The notes under the pieces: model-generated
The model's database searches: none
What the model was told of the DNA's origin: nothing
What the model saw: only the letters and a program-made list of their open reading frames with translations
Assembly (NCBI RefSeq): GCF_945605565.1
Contig: NZ_OX216966.1
Span: 310,001 to 374,000 of the forward strand
DNA from: Paenibacillus dendritiformis
GTDB taxonomy: Bacteria; Bacillota; Bacilli; Paenibacillales; Paenibacillaceae
Reading direction: 5' to 3'
DNA: 64,000 nucleotides
Part shown: one piece after another, positions 54,001 through 64,000 of the stretch
How the letters are laid out: each line of letters starts with the position of its first letter
Position numbering within the stretch: the stretch's first letter is position 1
Translations under genes and position numbers: made by a program

Positions 54001-54078
54001 CTCTATCTTACTCGCGCTTTTCCGGGGCCATCGTCCGCTCACCCCGATACAGCCCATCCGCCCGGCAGCGGATCGAGG

Positions 54079-54363
54079 CTAACCTAGCCGTCCGACAGAG
54101 GCGTCTGCCCGCTCCATGTCCGCGATATAAGCGGCAATCTCCTGCTGCCGTAGGCGCAGTGTCTGCTGCCGGGCCGCCAGCTCCTGGCGGAACGCCATGA
54201 ACCGCTCCCGGAGCTCCGCCGCGGATTCGCCCTTCCAATCGGCAATCCGCTGCAGCTGCCCGTGAATATATTGTTCATTCTGGGCCAGACGCTGAATGAG
54301 CTGCTCCATCTCCCGGACAGAGCGGCGCAGGTCATTCAGCTCGGCCAATATGCGATGCTGCAT
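54079..54363 (-). CDS. WXG100/ESAT-6-like small protein
   Basis: This is a 94-residue all-helical protein. Two long amphipathic helices flank a W-K-G turn at about residue 43 (IADWKGESAAELRERF), the signature of WXG100 proteins, which form hairpins and are exported, or chaperone exported partners, through type VII secretion. It lies 31 bp downstream of a lipase whose C-terminus is also helical. No EssC-type ATPase or other type VII gene is in the window. Confidence 0.7.
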   Translation of the reverse strand: MQHRILAELNDLRRSVREMEQLIQRLAQNEQYIHGQLQRIADWKGESAAELRERFMAFRQELAARQQTLRLRQQEIAAYIADMERADASVGRLG

Positions 54364-54394
54364 CGATTAGCGCCTCCTTCGTCAGTCCTCATGG

Positions 54395-55669
54395 TTACGC
54401 CAGGCCGGTATCGGCCTGATGGAACTCCTCCGCCTTGCGCCCAATATATTCCGCCATATCGCGGGTCGCTGCGGCGTACCATTCCTTCGTGCTGCGCAGA
54501 TCCTGGCTGGCGGCCTCCGTAATGGCCGTGAGCCGCCGGCTCTGGCTCGTATGCAGCAGCTGCGCAATCGTGCAGAGCGCCGCCCCCGCTTCATGATGGA
54601 ACTGCTCCACATGGCCCTGCAGCGTGCGGGCGACCTGCATCAGCTCCTGCGGCCGCAGCTGCAATAGCCCGCCTCCCGATCCGCCGGGCAGGCCGGACGC
54701 CTGGAGGGGAGCGAAGAGCGGATGGCCCATCGCGCTCGCGAACAGGGCAGGCAGCGCATCCGGGGCGAGACGATCAATCAGCGGAAGACGAGGCGAAGCA
54801 TTCAGCCGCTCCCCTGTCAGCCGGTTCACCAGTTCATTGCTGATATTGCCGTCCTCGTCGAATTTATAGTGCTTCATGGAGTGATGATTTACGCCGAAGG
54901 GCGTTTCCTTCAGACGCCGGGCCGCACCGATCGCCCCTTCATATTCCTGGTTGGCGGCGGCGTAGTCATCGTTGATATAGTAGGTGGAGCCGACATGCCG
55001 TTCGTACTCGCTGAGCGCTCCCGCTCCGATCGCATCCTTCGGGTTGACGTAATTCGTAATCAGATCGTCGAATCCCCCTTGCTTGGCCTGCTTCGCCAAA
55101 TCTTCCGGCAGCAGGTTCATGACCGACGGCGCGCTGTAGGTGACAGCTTCGACCTGATGCTTGGCTGCCGCGTACTGGGCCAGCGCTCCGCCCAGCGAAT
55201 GGCCGGTCAGGGAGATCTCCGCATTCGGATACTTCTCCTTCAGCGCCTCAACCAGCTGATCCGCCCGCCGGAACTGATTCGTGCTGTATTGAATATGCTC
55301 CGACCCCGCGTTCCGGAACGGGTTCAAATACGCCACGGCCGTCTTGACGGGAGAGCTGTACGTCTCCTCCAGCTCCTTGAAGCGCCCCTTGACGATATCG
55401 TGATAATCCGTCAGCACGTCGGGAACGGTGCGCGATAATCCGCCCGTCGGTTCCGTCCCGCGGAAGGCGACCACAATCTGATTCGTATCCTTGTTCCGGA
55501 AGACGGCCGCATCGAATCCGGAGTAGGAGTCATGAAGCTTGGCGCCCTTCGGCTCGATGACATTCCACGATCCTGCGGCTCCGTCGTAGCGGCCTGGGGG
55601 AAGGTCATCATAGGCGGAGCCGGACATGCGTACATAATCCTTGTCAGAAATATGGTTTCCTTTCGCCAT
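54395..55669 (-). CDS. class-3-type lipase with helical C-terminus (possible type VII cargo)
   Basis: This 424-residue protein starts at ATG 55669 (AAGGAGCGT upstream); the frame extends to 55984 without support. Residues 1-230 form an alpha/beta hydrolase with the nucleophile elbow LTGHSLGGALAQYAA, preceded by VVAFRGTEP (oxyanion region) as in Mbeg1/lipase-3 proteins. The last ~110 residues are predicted helical with a WY pair (STKEWYAAATRDMAEYIGRK). There is no signal peptide. Coupled to a WXG100-like gene, it may be a type VII-secreted phospholipase, or a toxin for which I see no immunity gene. Confidence 0.8.
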   Translation of the reverse strand: MAKGNHISDKDYVRMSGSAYDDLPPGRYDGAAGSWNVIEPKGAKLHDSYSGFDAAVFRNKDTNQIVVAFRGTEPTGGLSRTVPDVLTDYHDIVKGRFKELEETYSSPVKTAVAYLNPFRNAGSEHIQYSTNQFRRADQLVEALKEKYPNAEISLTGHSLGGALAQYAAAKHQVEAVTYSAPSVMNLLPEDLAKQAKQGGFDDLITNYVNPKDAIGAGALSEYERHVGSTYYINDDYAAANQEYEGAIGAARRLKETPFGVNHHSMKHYKFDEDGNISNELVNRLTGERLNASPRLPLIDRLAPDALPALFASAMGHPLFAPLQASGLPGGSGGGLLQLRPQELMQVARTLQGHVEQFHHEAGAALCTIAQLLHTSQSRRLTAITEAASQDLRSTKEWYAAATRDMAEYIGRKAEEFHQADTGLA

Positions 55670-55744
55670 ATACGCTCCTTTTATTTCATAAAATTGGATG
55701 TTATAATATTTTATTATAGAAGATTTCCTGTAGGAGTGAAGCCA

Positions 55745-56065
55745 TTGGTACGAAAAAATTTCCTCTTTACAGGTTTTTTGTTCCTGATGTTTGCATTTCT
55801 TATAGGATGTGGTGCGCAAATGAAACAGCCTGCAGAGGAGCAGCGGCAAGCGGAGGCAGACAAGGCGATGGCCGTCGGGACGCAATATTTCAAGGAGAAG
55901 TACGGCCTGGAGGTCGACTGGACGAGGCATGAGTTCCAGCCTGAATATGTGTCCGACTATCTCGCCCTGTACGGGAATGTTCACGGCAAGCCGGATCAGG
56001 AAGTTTATGCCCAGGTGGATTATAAGACATTCGAAGTGATTAGTACGGTTAGACCGGAAGAATGA
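55745..56065 (+). CDS. small lipoprotein
   Basis: This is a 106-residue protein from TTG 55745 (TAGGAGTGAAGCCA upstream). It has a lipoprotein signal with lipobox FLIGC (Cys near 22), then a polar alpha/beta domain (TQYFKEKYGLEVDWTRHEF; VYAQVDYKTFEVIST) that resembles small Bacillales YfjS/YpeB-tail-like lipoproteins. I cannot name the family. It is divergent from the lipase gene and has its own terminator. Confidence 0.7.
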   Translation: MVRKNFLFTGFLFLMFAFLIGCGAQMKQPAEEQRQAEADKAMAVGTQYFKEKYGLEVDWTRHEFQPEYVSDYLALYGNVHGKPDQEVYAQVDYKTFEVISTVRPEE

Positions 56066-56087
56066 GGGCCCTGACTAGGCCCTCATT
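56061..56087 (+). terminator. hairpin terminator of the lipoprotein gene
   Basis: AATGAGGGCC (56061-56070) pairs with GGCCCTCATT (56078-56087), followed by GAATTTTA. It overlaps the lipoprotein stop codon. Confidence 0.75.
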
Positions 56088-56182
56088 GAATTTTACGGAG
56101 ATAGAAGAACAAGCCTGAACCTTCGAGAGGCGGCAGGCTTGCGGATGTTGAATGTGATCAAGATCGGACGACGTCCGCCCGG

Positions 56183-56791
56183 TTATTGGATTTGATAGCG
56201 CTTTTCGACCTTTTTGCCAAGCAACCACAGCAGGAACAATCCCGCTGCCGCCACGAGCAGACGCCACGGATGAGAGATGAAGCCCTGCCAATCATGGCCG
56301 ACGAAGGACATCATGAATACCATAACCCCTTTGCCCAGCACGACGGCGGCGACAAATATCCGCTTCGGCACATTGCTTACGCCCGAGGCGATATTGACGA
56401 AGAAGGAAGGGGTGAACGGAAAGCAGTACAACAGGAACAGCGGCGTAAAGCCTTTGCGTTCAATCCAGGAGAAGAAATGCTCCGCCTTCGGGTATTTCGC
56501 TGACAAATAGGTGCTGAATCTCCCCCCGAACCGGCGCGCGGCCAGGAAGACGAGCAGCGCCCCCGCGACCGTACCGATCCATGAATAGATAAAGCCGAGC
56601 CACAAGCCGTATGCGGATGCATTGCCCGCGACGATGATGAACAGCGGCAAGAAGGGCAGCAGTGCCTCTACCATTGGCAGGGCGATGCCCGGGATGGGGC
56701 CGAGCGAAGAATATTTCTCCAGCAAGGCTTGAATCTGCTCCATATCAAGCTGTGACAAATAGTGATAGGTACGTTCCAACCATTCCAGCAT
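56183..56791 (-). CDS. TVP38/TMEM64 (DedA-like) membrane protein
   Basis: This is a 202-residue protein with five or six hydrophobic segments and the VTT/SNARE-associated domain: GIALPMVEALLPFLPLFIIV, GFIYSWIGTVAGALLVF and PFTPSFFVNIASGV. Members influence membrane lipid translocation and envelope homeostasis. The start at 56791 follows AAAGGAGTCATC; an upstream in-frame ATG at 56911 adds a hydrophilic stretch lacking support. It follows the papain-like amidase gene by 17 bp and is probably co-transcribed with it. Confidence 0.88.
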   Translation of the reverse strand: MLEWLERTYHYLSQLDMEQIQALLEKYSSLGPIPGIALPMVEALLPFLPLFIIVAGNASAYGLWLGFIYSWIGTVAGALLVFLAARRFGGRFSTYLSAKYPKAEHFFSWIERKGFTPLFLLYCFPFTPSFFVNIASGVSNVPKRIFVAAVVLGKGVMVFMMSFVGHDWQGFISHPWRLLVAAAGLFLLWLLGKKVEKRYQIQ

Positions 56792-56808
56792 GATGACTCC
56801 TTTATCTT

Positions 56809-57369
56809 CTATGAGTACTTCCGCCTCTTGTGACGCACTTTGGTTCGCAGATCGCCCCGATAGACGAGCTGCAGGGAAGGAGAATGACGGAAATCCTCCG
56901 GCGTCACCCATACCCAGCTCTTGTCCACCACGTACATTCCATGCTCCTGCAGCATGGAGGCAACGAATTGGGAGCAGAAATACGCATTCTCCCGGCGGAT
57001 GTGTATATTAAAAATGATGCCGAACAGGCCCAGCAAATTATATTTGTACTGCTCCGGATTCTGCTCCATCTGCTTCAGGCGCAGCCGGATCCGTTCATAT
57101 GTTTCCGTGCTTACGGTACAAGAGTAGAGCGCACATTGCGTAGGACGAGCCTCGGTCCGAACGAGGTAGCCCTGCACCCGCTCCTTGACGAAGCCGCCAT
57201 AGAACGGATTGAGAGGATGCTTCCTCCCGAAGCTGTACACCTCCCGCAGCTCGGAATCGAGCGCGATCGACGCGTGATTAAGCGGCGCCTTCGTATAGAG
57301 CCGGATAAGTTTAGAGAAAATCGTGCCCGTGTCGGTAAGAAGGATATAAATCTTTCTCTCTTCCACCAT
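56809..57369 (-). CDS. permuted papain-like amidase/peptidase (YiiX/C92-like)
   Basis: This is a 186-residue protein with the circularly permuted NlpC/P60 pattern: His first (APLNHASIALD), Cys later (AYFCSQFVASML). The YiiX/YaeF class are hydrolases of uncertain substrate, often acting on lipid-linked amides. There is no signal peptide, and several basic residues at the C-terminus (KVRHKRRKYS). I take ATG 57369; GTG/TTG choices lie 6-9 nt upstream. The TVP38-type gene follows 17 bp downstream. Confidence 0.8.
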   Translation of the reverse strand: MVEERKIYILLTDTGTIFSKLIRLYTKAPLNHASIALDSELREVYSFGRKHPLNPFYGGFVKERVQGYLVRTEARPTQCALYSCTVSTETYERIRLRLKQMEQNPEQYKYNLLGLFGIIFNIHIRRENAYFCSQFVASMLQEHGMYVVDKSWVWVTPEDFRHSPSLQLVYRGDLRTKVRHKRRKYS

Positions 57370-58238
57370 GCTCACCAACCTGTTTTAATTTCAAAAATAG
57401 AATGAATAAAGAGCTCCTGCCGGCGTCTGCTCACGAGGAGCGGCCGTGCGAACAGGACGTTTTTCCATATCCGGTACATGCAGAATAATACCGCTCGTGA
57501 ACTGGTTTCCTGACAGTGAGATGCCCTGCCAGCGGCCCGGCCCAGTGTATCATCCTCTTCTATTGTATTGGAGTGGCGGGTGCAATAACACAATCCCGCG
57601 ACCAGATTCGACCTAGACCATTGTCGGGGACGAGTTGGAAGATAGTATAACAATCATACACTCACTGATCTCGCAGCATGCTTGCCGCAAGCTCGCATTG
57701 GCGGGCCAACCTCCGGCCCTGAGACGGCCCGCAGCGGCCCATTCCTGCTGCTGCGCCTATTGGCTGCTGTGGAGATTATAACATTAATCACAGGCCCCTT
57801 GCTATATATTACGGTAAGGATCGCTGTAACTGCTTAGACAGAATCTGCATCCATAGTGAGACGGCAGGCTCTCGGGCAATTGGCTCTAATCTTGCCATGC
57901 CGCTCGCCGCTTTGCCACGAGCCGAAGCTTGTACACCTGGCGGCCAGGATAGTAGAACTCCACATTTCTTCGGCAGGTCATTTATGTTATCGGGATCTTA
58001 CGGTTATAGCAAGAGCATTCCAGCAGTCCCTCACAGGTGTACCGGGAAAGATGTTCTCCATAAAGCGTATGATCTACTGAAGATAGATTAAAGGATATGC
58101 GGCATCGTTCAACGCCCCAATCTCAATGTCGATACTATCATAAAGAAATCTTCCCGGATACCGGATTCTTCTCGTATGATTCTTCAAGCCAAGCATGCGA
58201 GAGCGGCCGCTAAGCGAGGCATGCCAACCCTATTCCGT
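57370..58238. other. 870-bp intergenic region without recognisable gene
   Basis: Open frames here (up to 94 codons) have no ribosome site or protein-like composition. I see no repeat, terminator or RNA gene that I can defend; a weak T-rich stretch near 57790 may be promoter DNA. Confidence 0.5.
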
Positions 58239-59681
58239 CTACCTGCTGGTACGGACAATATGATCGGCCAATCGCATCGCCAAAGCGACCGTAGCATTGG
58301 TCGGATTCGCAGCGGCAAGCAGCGGTATGGTGCTATTATCGGCCACATAAAGGCCGGGAACGCCGTGAACCTGCCCATACGGGTTGGTGGCCGAGGTTGC
58401 CGGATCCGTTCCCATTCGGCATGTGCAGGATTCATGCACATCGCTTCCCGGCGGCAATAAGGCCGGCTCCCCGTCCAATGTGACTCCCATTGCATTGGCG
58501 GATTGAATAATCCCGTCGCGCATTTGTTGAATCACTCGCTGATCTGTGCTGCTGTAGCTGAACTCCACTTGGTTCAAAGGCACTCCGTACTCGTCCCGCT
58601 GATTCGGATCCAGGTACACTCTGTTCTCCGGCCGCGACTGTACCAGCCCGAAAGCGGCATATACTATACTCACTTGATCAGGGAGCACCTTGTCCTCGAA
58701 TTGCTGGTATGAGAAAAATTGGTTCGGTCCCAAGATTTGAATTTGATAGGGAGAATGCCTCGTTTCACGCTTCAAAATCGCAAGGTTGCCGATGTTTTCT
58801 GTAAACTCCCGGCGGCTTATTTTACCGGTTCCCAATACAAAGGAATGATTGGTCAAATAACGCCCGATTGCCGGTCCCTGGATGCCCGAATTGAGCAATA
58901 TGCGGGGCGTTTCCAACGTACTGGCGGACACGACCACGTTTTTTGCGCGAATGACATGCTTTCTTTTATCCGGGGACGCGACAGTAACGCCGGCGGCCCT
59001 TCCGTTTTCAACCACGACGCTCGTCGTATAGGCATTTAAGGCAAGATCGAATGGCTTGTCGTTAAGGGCATACGCGAGAAAATGAATGGAGCTGAACCAA
59101 GCGTTGGAATGAATCTGCCCCATATGAGAACCGCTCATATCAATGGCAAGCGGCATATTGGTCGCTTCCAGTATGCCATGCGCATGAAGCCGGTTCATCA
59201 ACACCTCCTGCATGGATGAACCGTCGGCATAGGCTGACGTACAATGCAGCACGCGCTCGGCAAGCCGGAAATATACATCCAATTCTTCCGTGCTGATAGG
59301 CCAATATTGGAGCTGGAATTCCGCCGGCCGAGGGCATGCCGCATTCCAGAACAATGTCCTGCCCCCAAGAGCAAACGTTAGCCTGGCACCGGAAAAGCTG
59401 GGAAGCCGCGCTCCGATATGCGTGGAATTATCAGGCCACAATTGATCGCGCATGCGGTCGACATTCATGGTTGGTACATTTAATGCGTGGGAATGAAGCA
59501 ATTTATCTCCTTTTTCGAGGATACCGATGCGCCTTGCCCCTTGATTCCTCCATAATTCGCATAACCGGTAAAGCGTCGCTCCTCCGCCGGCGCCGCTGCC
59601 GACAATCAGAACGTCATAATACATAGCGGCCATCTCCTCAAGTGATTTGGCCGGTATCCAATTATTGGGATACACCCACAT
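58239..59681 (-). CDS. GMC-family FAD-dependent oxidoreductase
   Basis: This is a 480-residue protein with the N-terminal FAD-binding motif DVLIVGSGAGGGATLYRL (about 22-40), the glucose-methanol-choline-type middle (LGGRTLFWNAAC) and a C-terminal HESCTCRMGTDP then GLYVADNSTIPLLAAANPT, where the conserved His/Asn of the family lie. Substrates are sugars or alcohols. The length matches the GMC group without a separate signal. The start at 59681 follows AAGGGAGCGGATTAC. Confidence 0.88.
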   Translation of the reverse strand: MWVYPNNWIPAKSLEEMAAMYYDVLIVGSGAGGGATLYRLCELWRNQGARRIGILEKGDKLLHSHALNVPTMNVDRMRDQLWPDNSTHIGARLPSFSGARLTFALGGRTLFWNAACPRPAEFQLQYWPISTEELDVYFRLAERVLHCTSAYADGSSMQEVLMNRLHAHGILEATNMPLAIDMSGSHMGQIHSNAWFSSIHFLAYALNDKPFDLALNAYTTSVVVENGRAAGVTVASPDKRKHVIRAKNVVVSASTLETPRILLNSGIQGPAIGRYLTNHSFVLGTGKISRREFTENIGNLAILKRETRHSPYQIQILGPNQFFSYQQFEDKVLPDQVSIVYAAFGLVQSRPENRVYLDPNQRDEYGVPLNQVEFSYSSTDQRVIQQMRDGIIQSANAMGVTLDGEPALLPPGSDVHESCTCRMGTDPATSATNPYGQVHGVPGLYVADNSTIPLLAAANPTNATVALAMRLADHIVRTSR

Positions 59682-59864
59682 GTAATCCGCTCCCTTCACA
59701 ATAAGAATTCTATTCCAGTCCATCTTTATGACCTGCGCCTTGTCTCGTATACCCCATTTTCGTTGTATGACCTTAGCTTACGAACTTCCAAGCCCCCAGT
59801 CCCGGTTCATCGAAAATGAAGGAACAGGAAACCATAAAAATAAATCAGCAAAGGAGCATGTCTT

Positions 59865-60458
59865 ATGAAAAAACAGACAACCGGAATTCATCATATTACG
59901 GCGTTTGCCAGAAATGCTCAGGAAAATGTAGATTTTTACGCAGGGGTATTGGGTATTCGTCTCGTTAAAAAAACGGTTAACTTTGACGCCCCTGAGGTGT
60001 ATCATTTTTACTTCGGCAATGAAGCGGGCAGCCCGGGCACCATTATGACATTCTTTCCTTGGGAAACGGGACGAAAAGGGCGGGTCGGCGGCGGGCAAGT
60101 TGGCGTAACCACTTTTGTCGTGCCTGTAGGCTCCATGGATTTCTGGGAAGAACGGTTGCGAACATTCCATGTATCAACGACTCGTGAAGCAAGATTCGGG
60201 GAACAGTACGTGCGTTTCTCGGATCATGACGGGCTGCATCTCGAAATCGTGGAACGGGAAGAGGGCCCGAACAGCAAATGGTCTTTTGGCGGCGTTCCCG
60301 TCGACAAGGCGATTAAAGGCTTCGGGGGAGCGGTGCTGTATAGTATCGATCCGAAAGCAACCGCCCAATTGCTCGAGAATGTGATGGGTCGGAGCCTGCA
60401 GCGCCTACGCTCATTCCTCGGATATCCGTCGATTGGGAGCAGTACAGTCACCAATTGA
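59865..60458 (+). pseudogene. VOC-family ring-cleaving dioxygenase, C-terminal half lost
   Basis: The first ~170 residues match VOC extradiol/ring-cleaving dioxygenases (TTGIHHITAFARNAQENVDF; GVTTFVVPVGSMDFWE; SDHDGLHLEIVER), including the first metal His (GIHHI). These enzymes are normally ~310 residues with a second half. After LLENVMG near residue 173 the similarity ends. Downstream, another frame encodes PAAPTLIPRISVDWEQYSHQ, like the tail of an unrelated protein, so two gene ends were joined by a deletion. A functional short protein cannot be excluded. Confidence 0.65.
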
Positions 60459-60520
60459 TGCGTTCCGGGTTAACGCGGCCGCTTGTAGGTTAAAGAATAT
60501 TCTCGATTAGGGGTGACACG

Positions 60521-61132
60521 ATGCTGACTATCTATCCGGAGACGCAAACAGAGCGGGAGAATTATAAGCTGCTCATCGGCAGCATTATTCCAAGGCCGAT
60601 TGCGTTCATAACGACGCTGTCCAGGGATGGGGTGCTAAATGCAGCGCCGTACAGCTATTTCAATATCGTCTCGGCCAATCCTCCCATGGTATCCGTATCC
60701 GTTCAAAGAAAGAACGGCATATACAAAGATACTTCGAGAAACATTATAGAGACGGGATCGTTTGTTGTTCATATTTCGGATGAGGATTACATTGAAGCGA
60801 TCAATCTGACGGCGGCCAATCTTCCGCCCGAAGAAAGCGAGGTAAGCTTGGCTAAGCTTACTTCGCTTCCAAGCAAGAAGATTGATGTGCCGGGCATAGC
60901 AGAAGCCAAAATCCGCATGGAATGTACGTTGGAGCAATCGATTGCGCTTGGGGGCACTCCTTCGTCCCCCGCATGCGATTTGATTATCGGAAGAGTTGCG
61001 TGCTTCCATATTGCGGAAGAACTGTACGAGAACGGCCGGATTGATGCACGCCAATTAAAGCCCGTAAGCCGACTCGCTGGCCACAACTATTCGAAGTTGG
61101 GCGAAATCTTCACGATTGAGCGACCTGAATAA
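60521..61132 (+). CDS. flavin reductase-like (flavoredoxin family) protein
   Basis: This 203-residue protein matches FMN-binding split-barrel flavin reductases: IIPRPIAFITTLSRDGVLNAAPYSYF, PPMVSVSVQRKNG and SFVVHISDEDYIEA. It supplies reduced flavin to a partner oxygenase or acts as a flavoredoxin. It sits 62 bp downstream of the truncated dioxygenase on the same strand, a common pairing in aromatic degradation loci. A TAGGGGTGACACG stretch precedes the ATG. Confidence 0.88.
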   Translation: MLTIYPETQTERENYKLLIGSIIPRPIAFITTLSRDGVLNAAPYSYFNIVSANPPMVSVSVQRKNGIYKDTSRNIIETGSFVVHISDEDYIEAINLTAANLPPEESEVSLAKLTSLPSKKIDVPGIAEAKIRMECTLEQSIALGGTPSSPACDLIIGRVACFHIAEELYENGRIDARQLKPVSRLAGHNYSKLGEIFTIERPE

Positions 61133-61257
61133 TTCATCCAGTGTTGCTCTTGCGAGGCTCCCCATTGGGTATGCAGGTTGCCATCTTATCGCCTGTTGCT
61201 GGGTTGGCCGCTTTTTTTCGGAGGCGCTGCCGGAGGTATAGTAATCCGACGTTGGCC

Positions 61258-62304
<1,047 letters not shown>

Positions 62305-62324
62305 CTATCCCTCATTGTACTTCG

Positions 62325-62360
62325 ATATTTAGTAAATATACAATCATTTTAGTAAATAAT
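62325..62360. promoter_or_regulatory. two candidate LacI-type operators
   Basis: ATATTTAGTAAATAT (62325-62339) is a perfect 7+1+7 palindrome. ATTTTAGTAAATAAT (62346-62360) is a close copy. Their centres are 20 bp apart, two helical turns, on the same face. They lie 48-83 bp upstream of the lacI-like ATG. Confidence 0.6.
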
Positions 62361-62388
62361 TTGCGGTTGCCGCGGCATACAAGCAGAC

Positions 62389-62415
62389 AACCCGCTATCT
62401 AGAGGATAGCGGGTT
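62389..62415 (-). terminator. terminator of the beta-galactosidase gene
   Basis: AACCCGCTATC (62389-62399) pairs perfectly with GATAGCGGGTT (62405-62415). On the minus strand it is followed by GTCTGCTTG, so the T-run is weak. It lies just after the stop codon of the beta-galactosidase gene. Confidence 0.65.
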
Positions 62416-62425
62416 GCGCGGCTGC

Positions 62426-64000
<1,575 letters not shown>

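Larger units (their letters stand above)
52825..54078. other. 1.25-kb non-coding, repeat-rich region
   Basis: There is no believable gene: open frames here (including one of 216 codons on the plus strand) run through repeats, lack ribosome sites and show no protein-like composition. The region holds the CTGCA repeat array, two MITE-like copies and a terminator (each listed separately). Confidence 0.7.

Noticed and set aside
57372..57653. 93-codon minus-strand open frame
   Set aside because: No ribosome site, no family-like pattern, unusual Arg/Ser/Cys composition.
60521..61132. Flavin reductase as a pseudogene like its neighbour
   Set aside because: Full-length family pattern, intact frame and good start; only the upstream dioxygenase is damaged.

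Overview
The window looks like a chromosome segment of a Gram-positive, spore-former-type Firmicute, most probably a Paenibacillus or close relative. This rests on strong AGGAGG-type ribosome binding sites, frequent TTG/GTG starts, YdjG/H/I-like, YwbE and NCS2 proteins typical of Bacillales, and a G+C-rich chromosome with AT-rich islands. I see no rRNA, tRNA or CRISPR. The species is an inference.

Layout. 1-20.7 kb is mostly housekeeping or accessory single genes: a MocR regulator divergent from a LysE exporter; a TetR/MFS efflux pair; membrane proteins; an S9 peptidase; a secreted protein; an AzgA-type purine permease; a 28-residue membrane peptide; two tandem erythromycin-esterase-family secreted proteins; a YdjI/H/G-like SPFH envelope operon; a zinc-ribbon/membrane protein pair; and an S66 LD-carboxypeptidase. 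20.7-22.4 kb is an AT-rich graveyard of polymorphic-toxin parts: a frameshifted SUKH immunity gene, a degraded immunity gene, a frameshifted toxin tip and an ISL3 remnant.

22.4-48.2 kb is the centrepiece: one long minus-strand gene train plus a divergent VWA gene and a kinase. It looks like a contractile-injection (T6SS/phage-tail-like) locus. In transcription order it holds a sheath-like protein, an Hcp/tail-tube-like protein, a J-domain protein, two FHA proteins, an intact membrane PP2C, a second PP2C-like protein with altered metal ligands and a TPR-like tail, two unknown proteins placed like baseplate parts, an Hsp70/actin-fold ATPase, a possible adaptor, a DcrB-like putative loading chaperone, a VgrG-like spike, a pentapeptide-repeat protein, an Imm11-like protein, a DUF4280 PAAR-like tip, a VgrG-toxin fusion and its probable immunity protein. 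Kinase, extracellular VWA, FHA and PP2C together mirror the threonine-phosphorylation control pathway of proteobacterial T6SS, with the kinase and VWA halves of PpkA on separate genes. No AAA+ ClpV-like ATPase, no TssJLM membrane complex, no gp25-like protein and no tape-measure gene is visible, so this is either a divergent system or part of one.

48.3-64 kb returns to ordinary content: a membrane diguanylate cyclase, a DEAD-box helicase, YwbE, a methyltransferase, a repeat-rich 1.2 kb intergenic region with MITE-like copies, a WXG100-like protein next to a lipase (possible type VII cargo), a lipoprotein, a TVP38-type membrane protein, a papain-like amidase, a GMC oxidoreductase, a truncated VOC dioxygenase, a flavin reductase, and a LacI regulator followed by a GH2 beta-galactosidase that runs off the right edge.

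Several degenerate short-period tandem arrays (about 20, 40 and 50 bp) lie between genes at 33.7, 36.0-36.35, 38.4-38.8 and 53.0-53.9 kb. Functions are assigned by reading motifs only; no database search was run.
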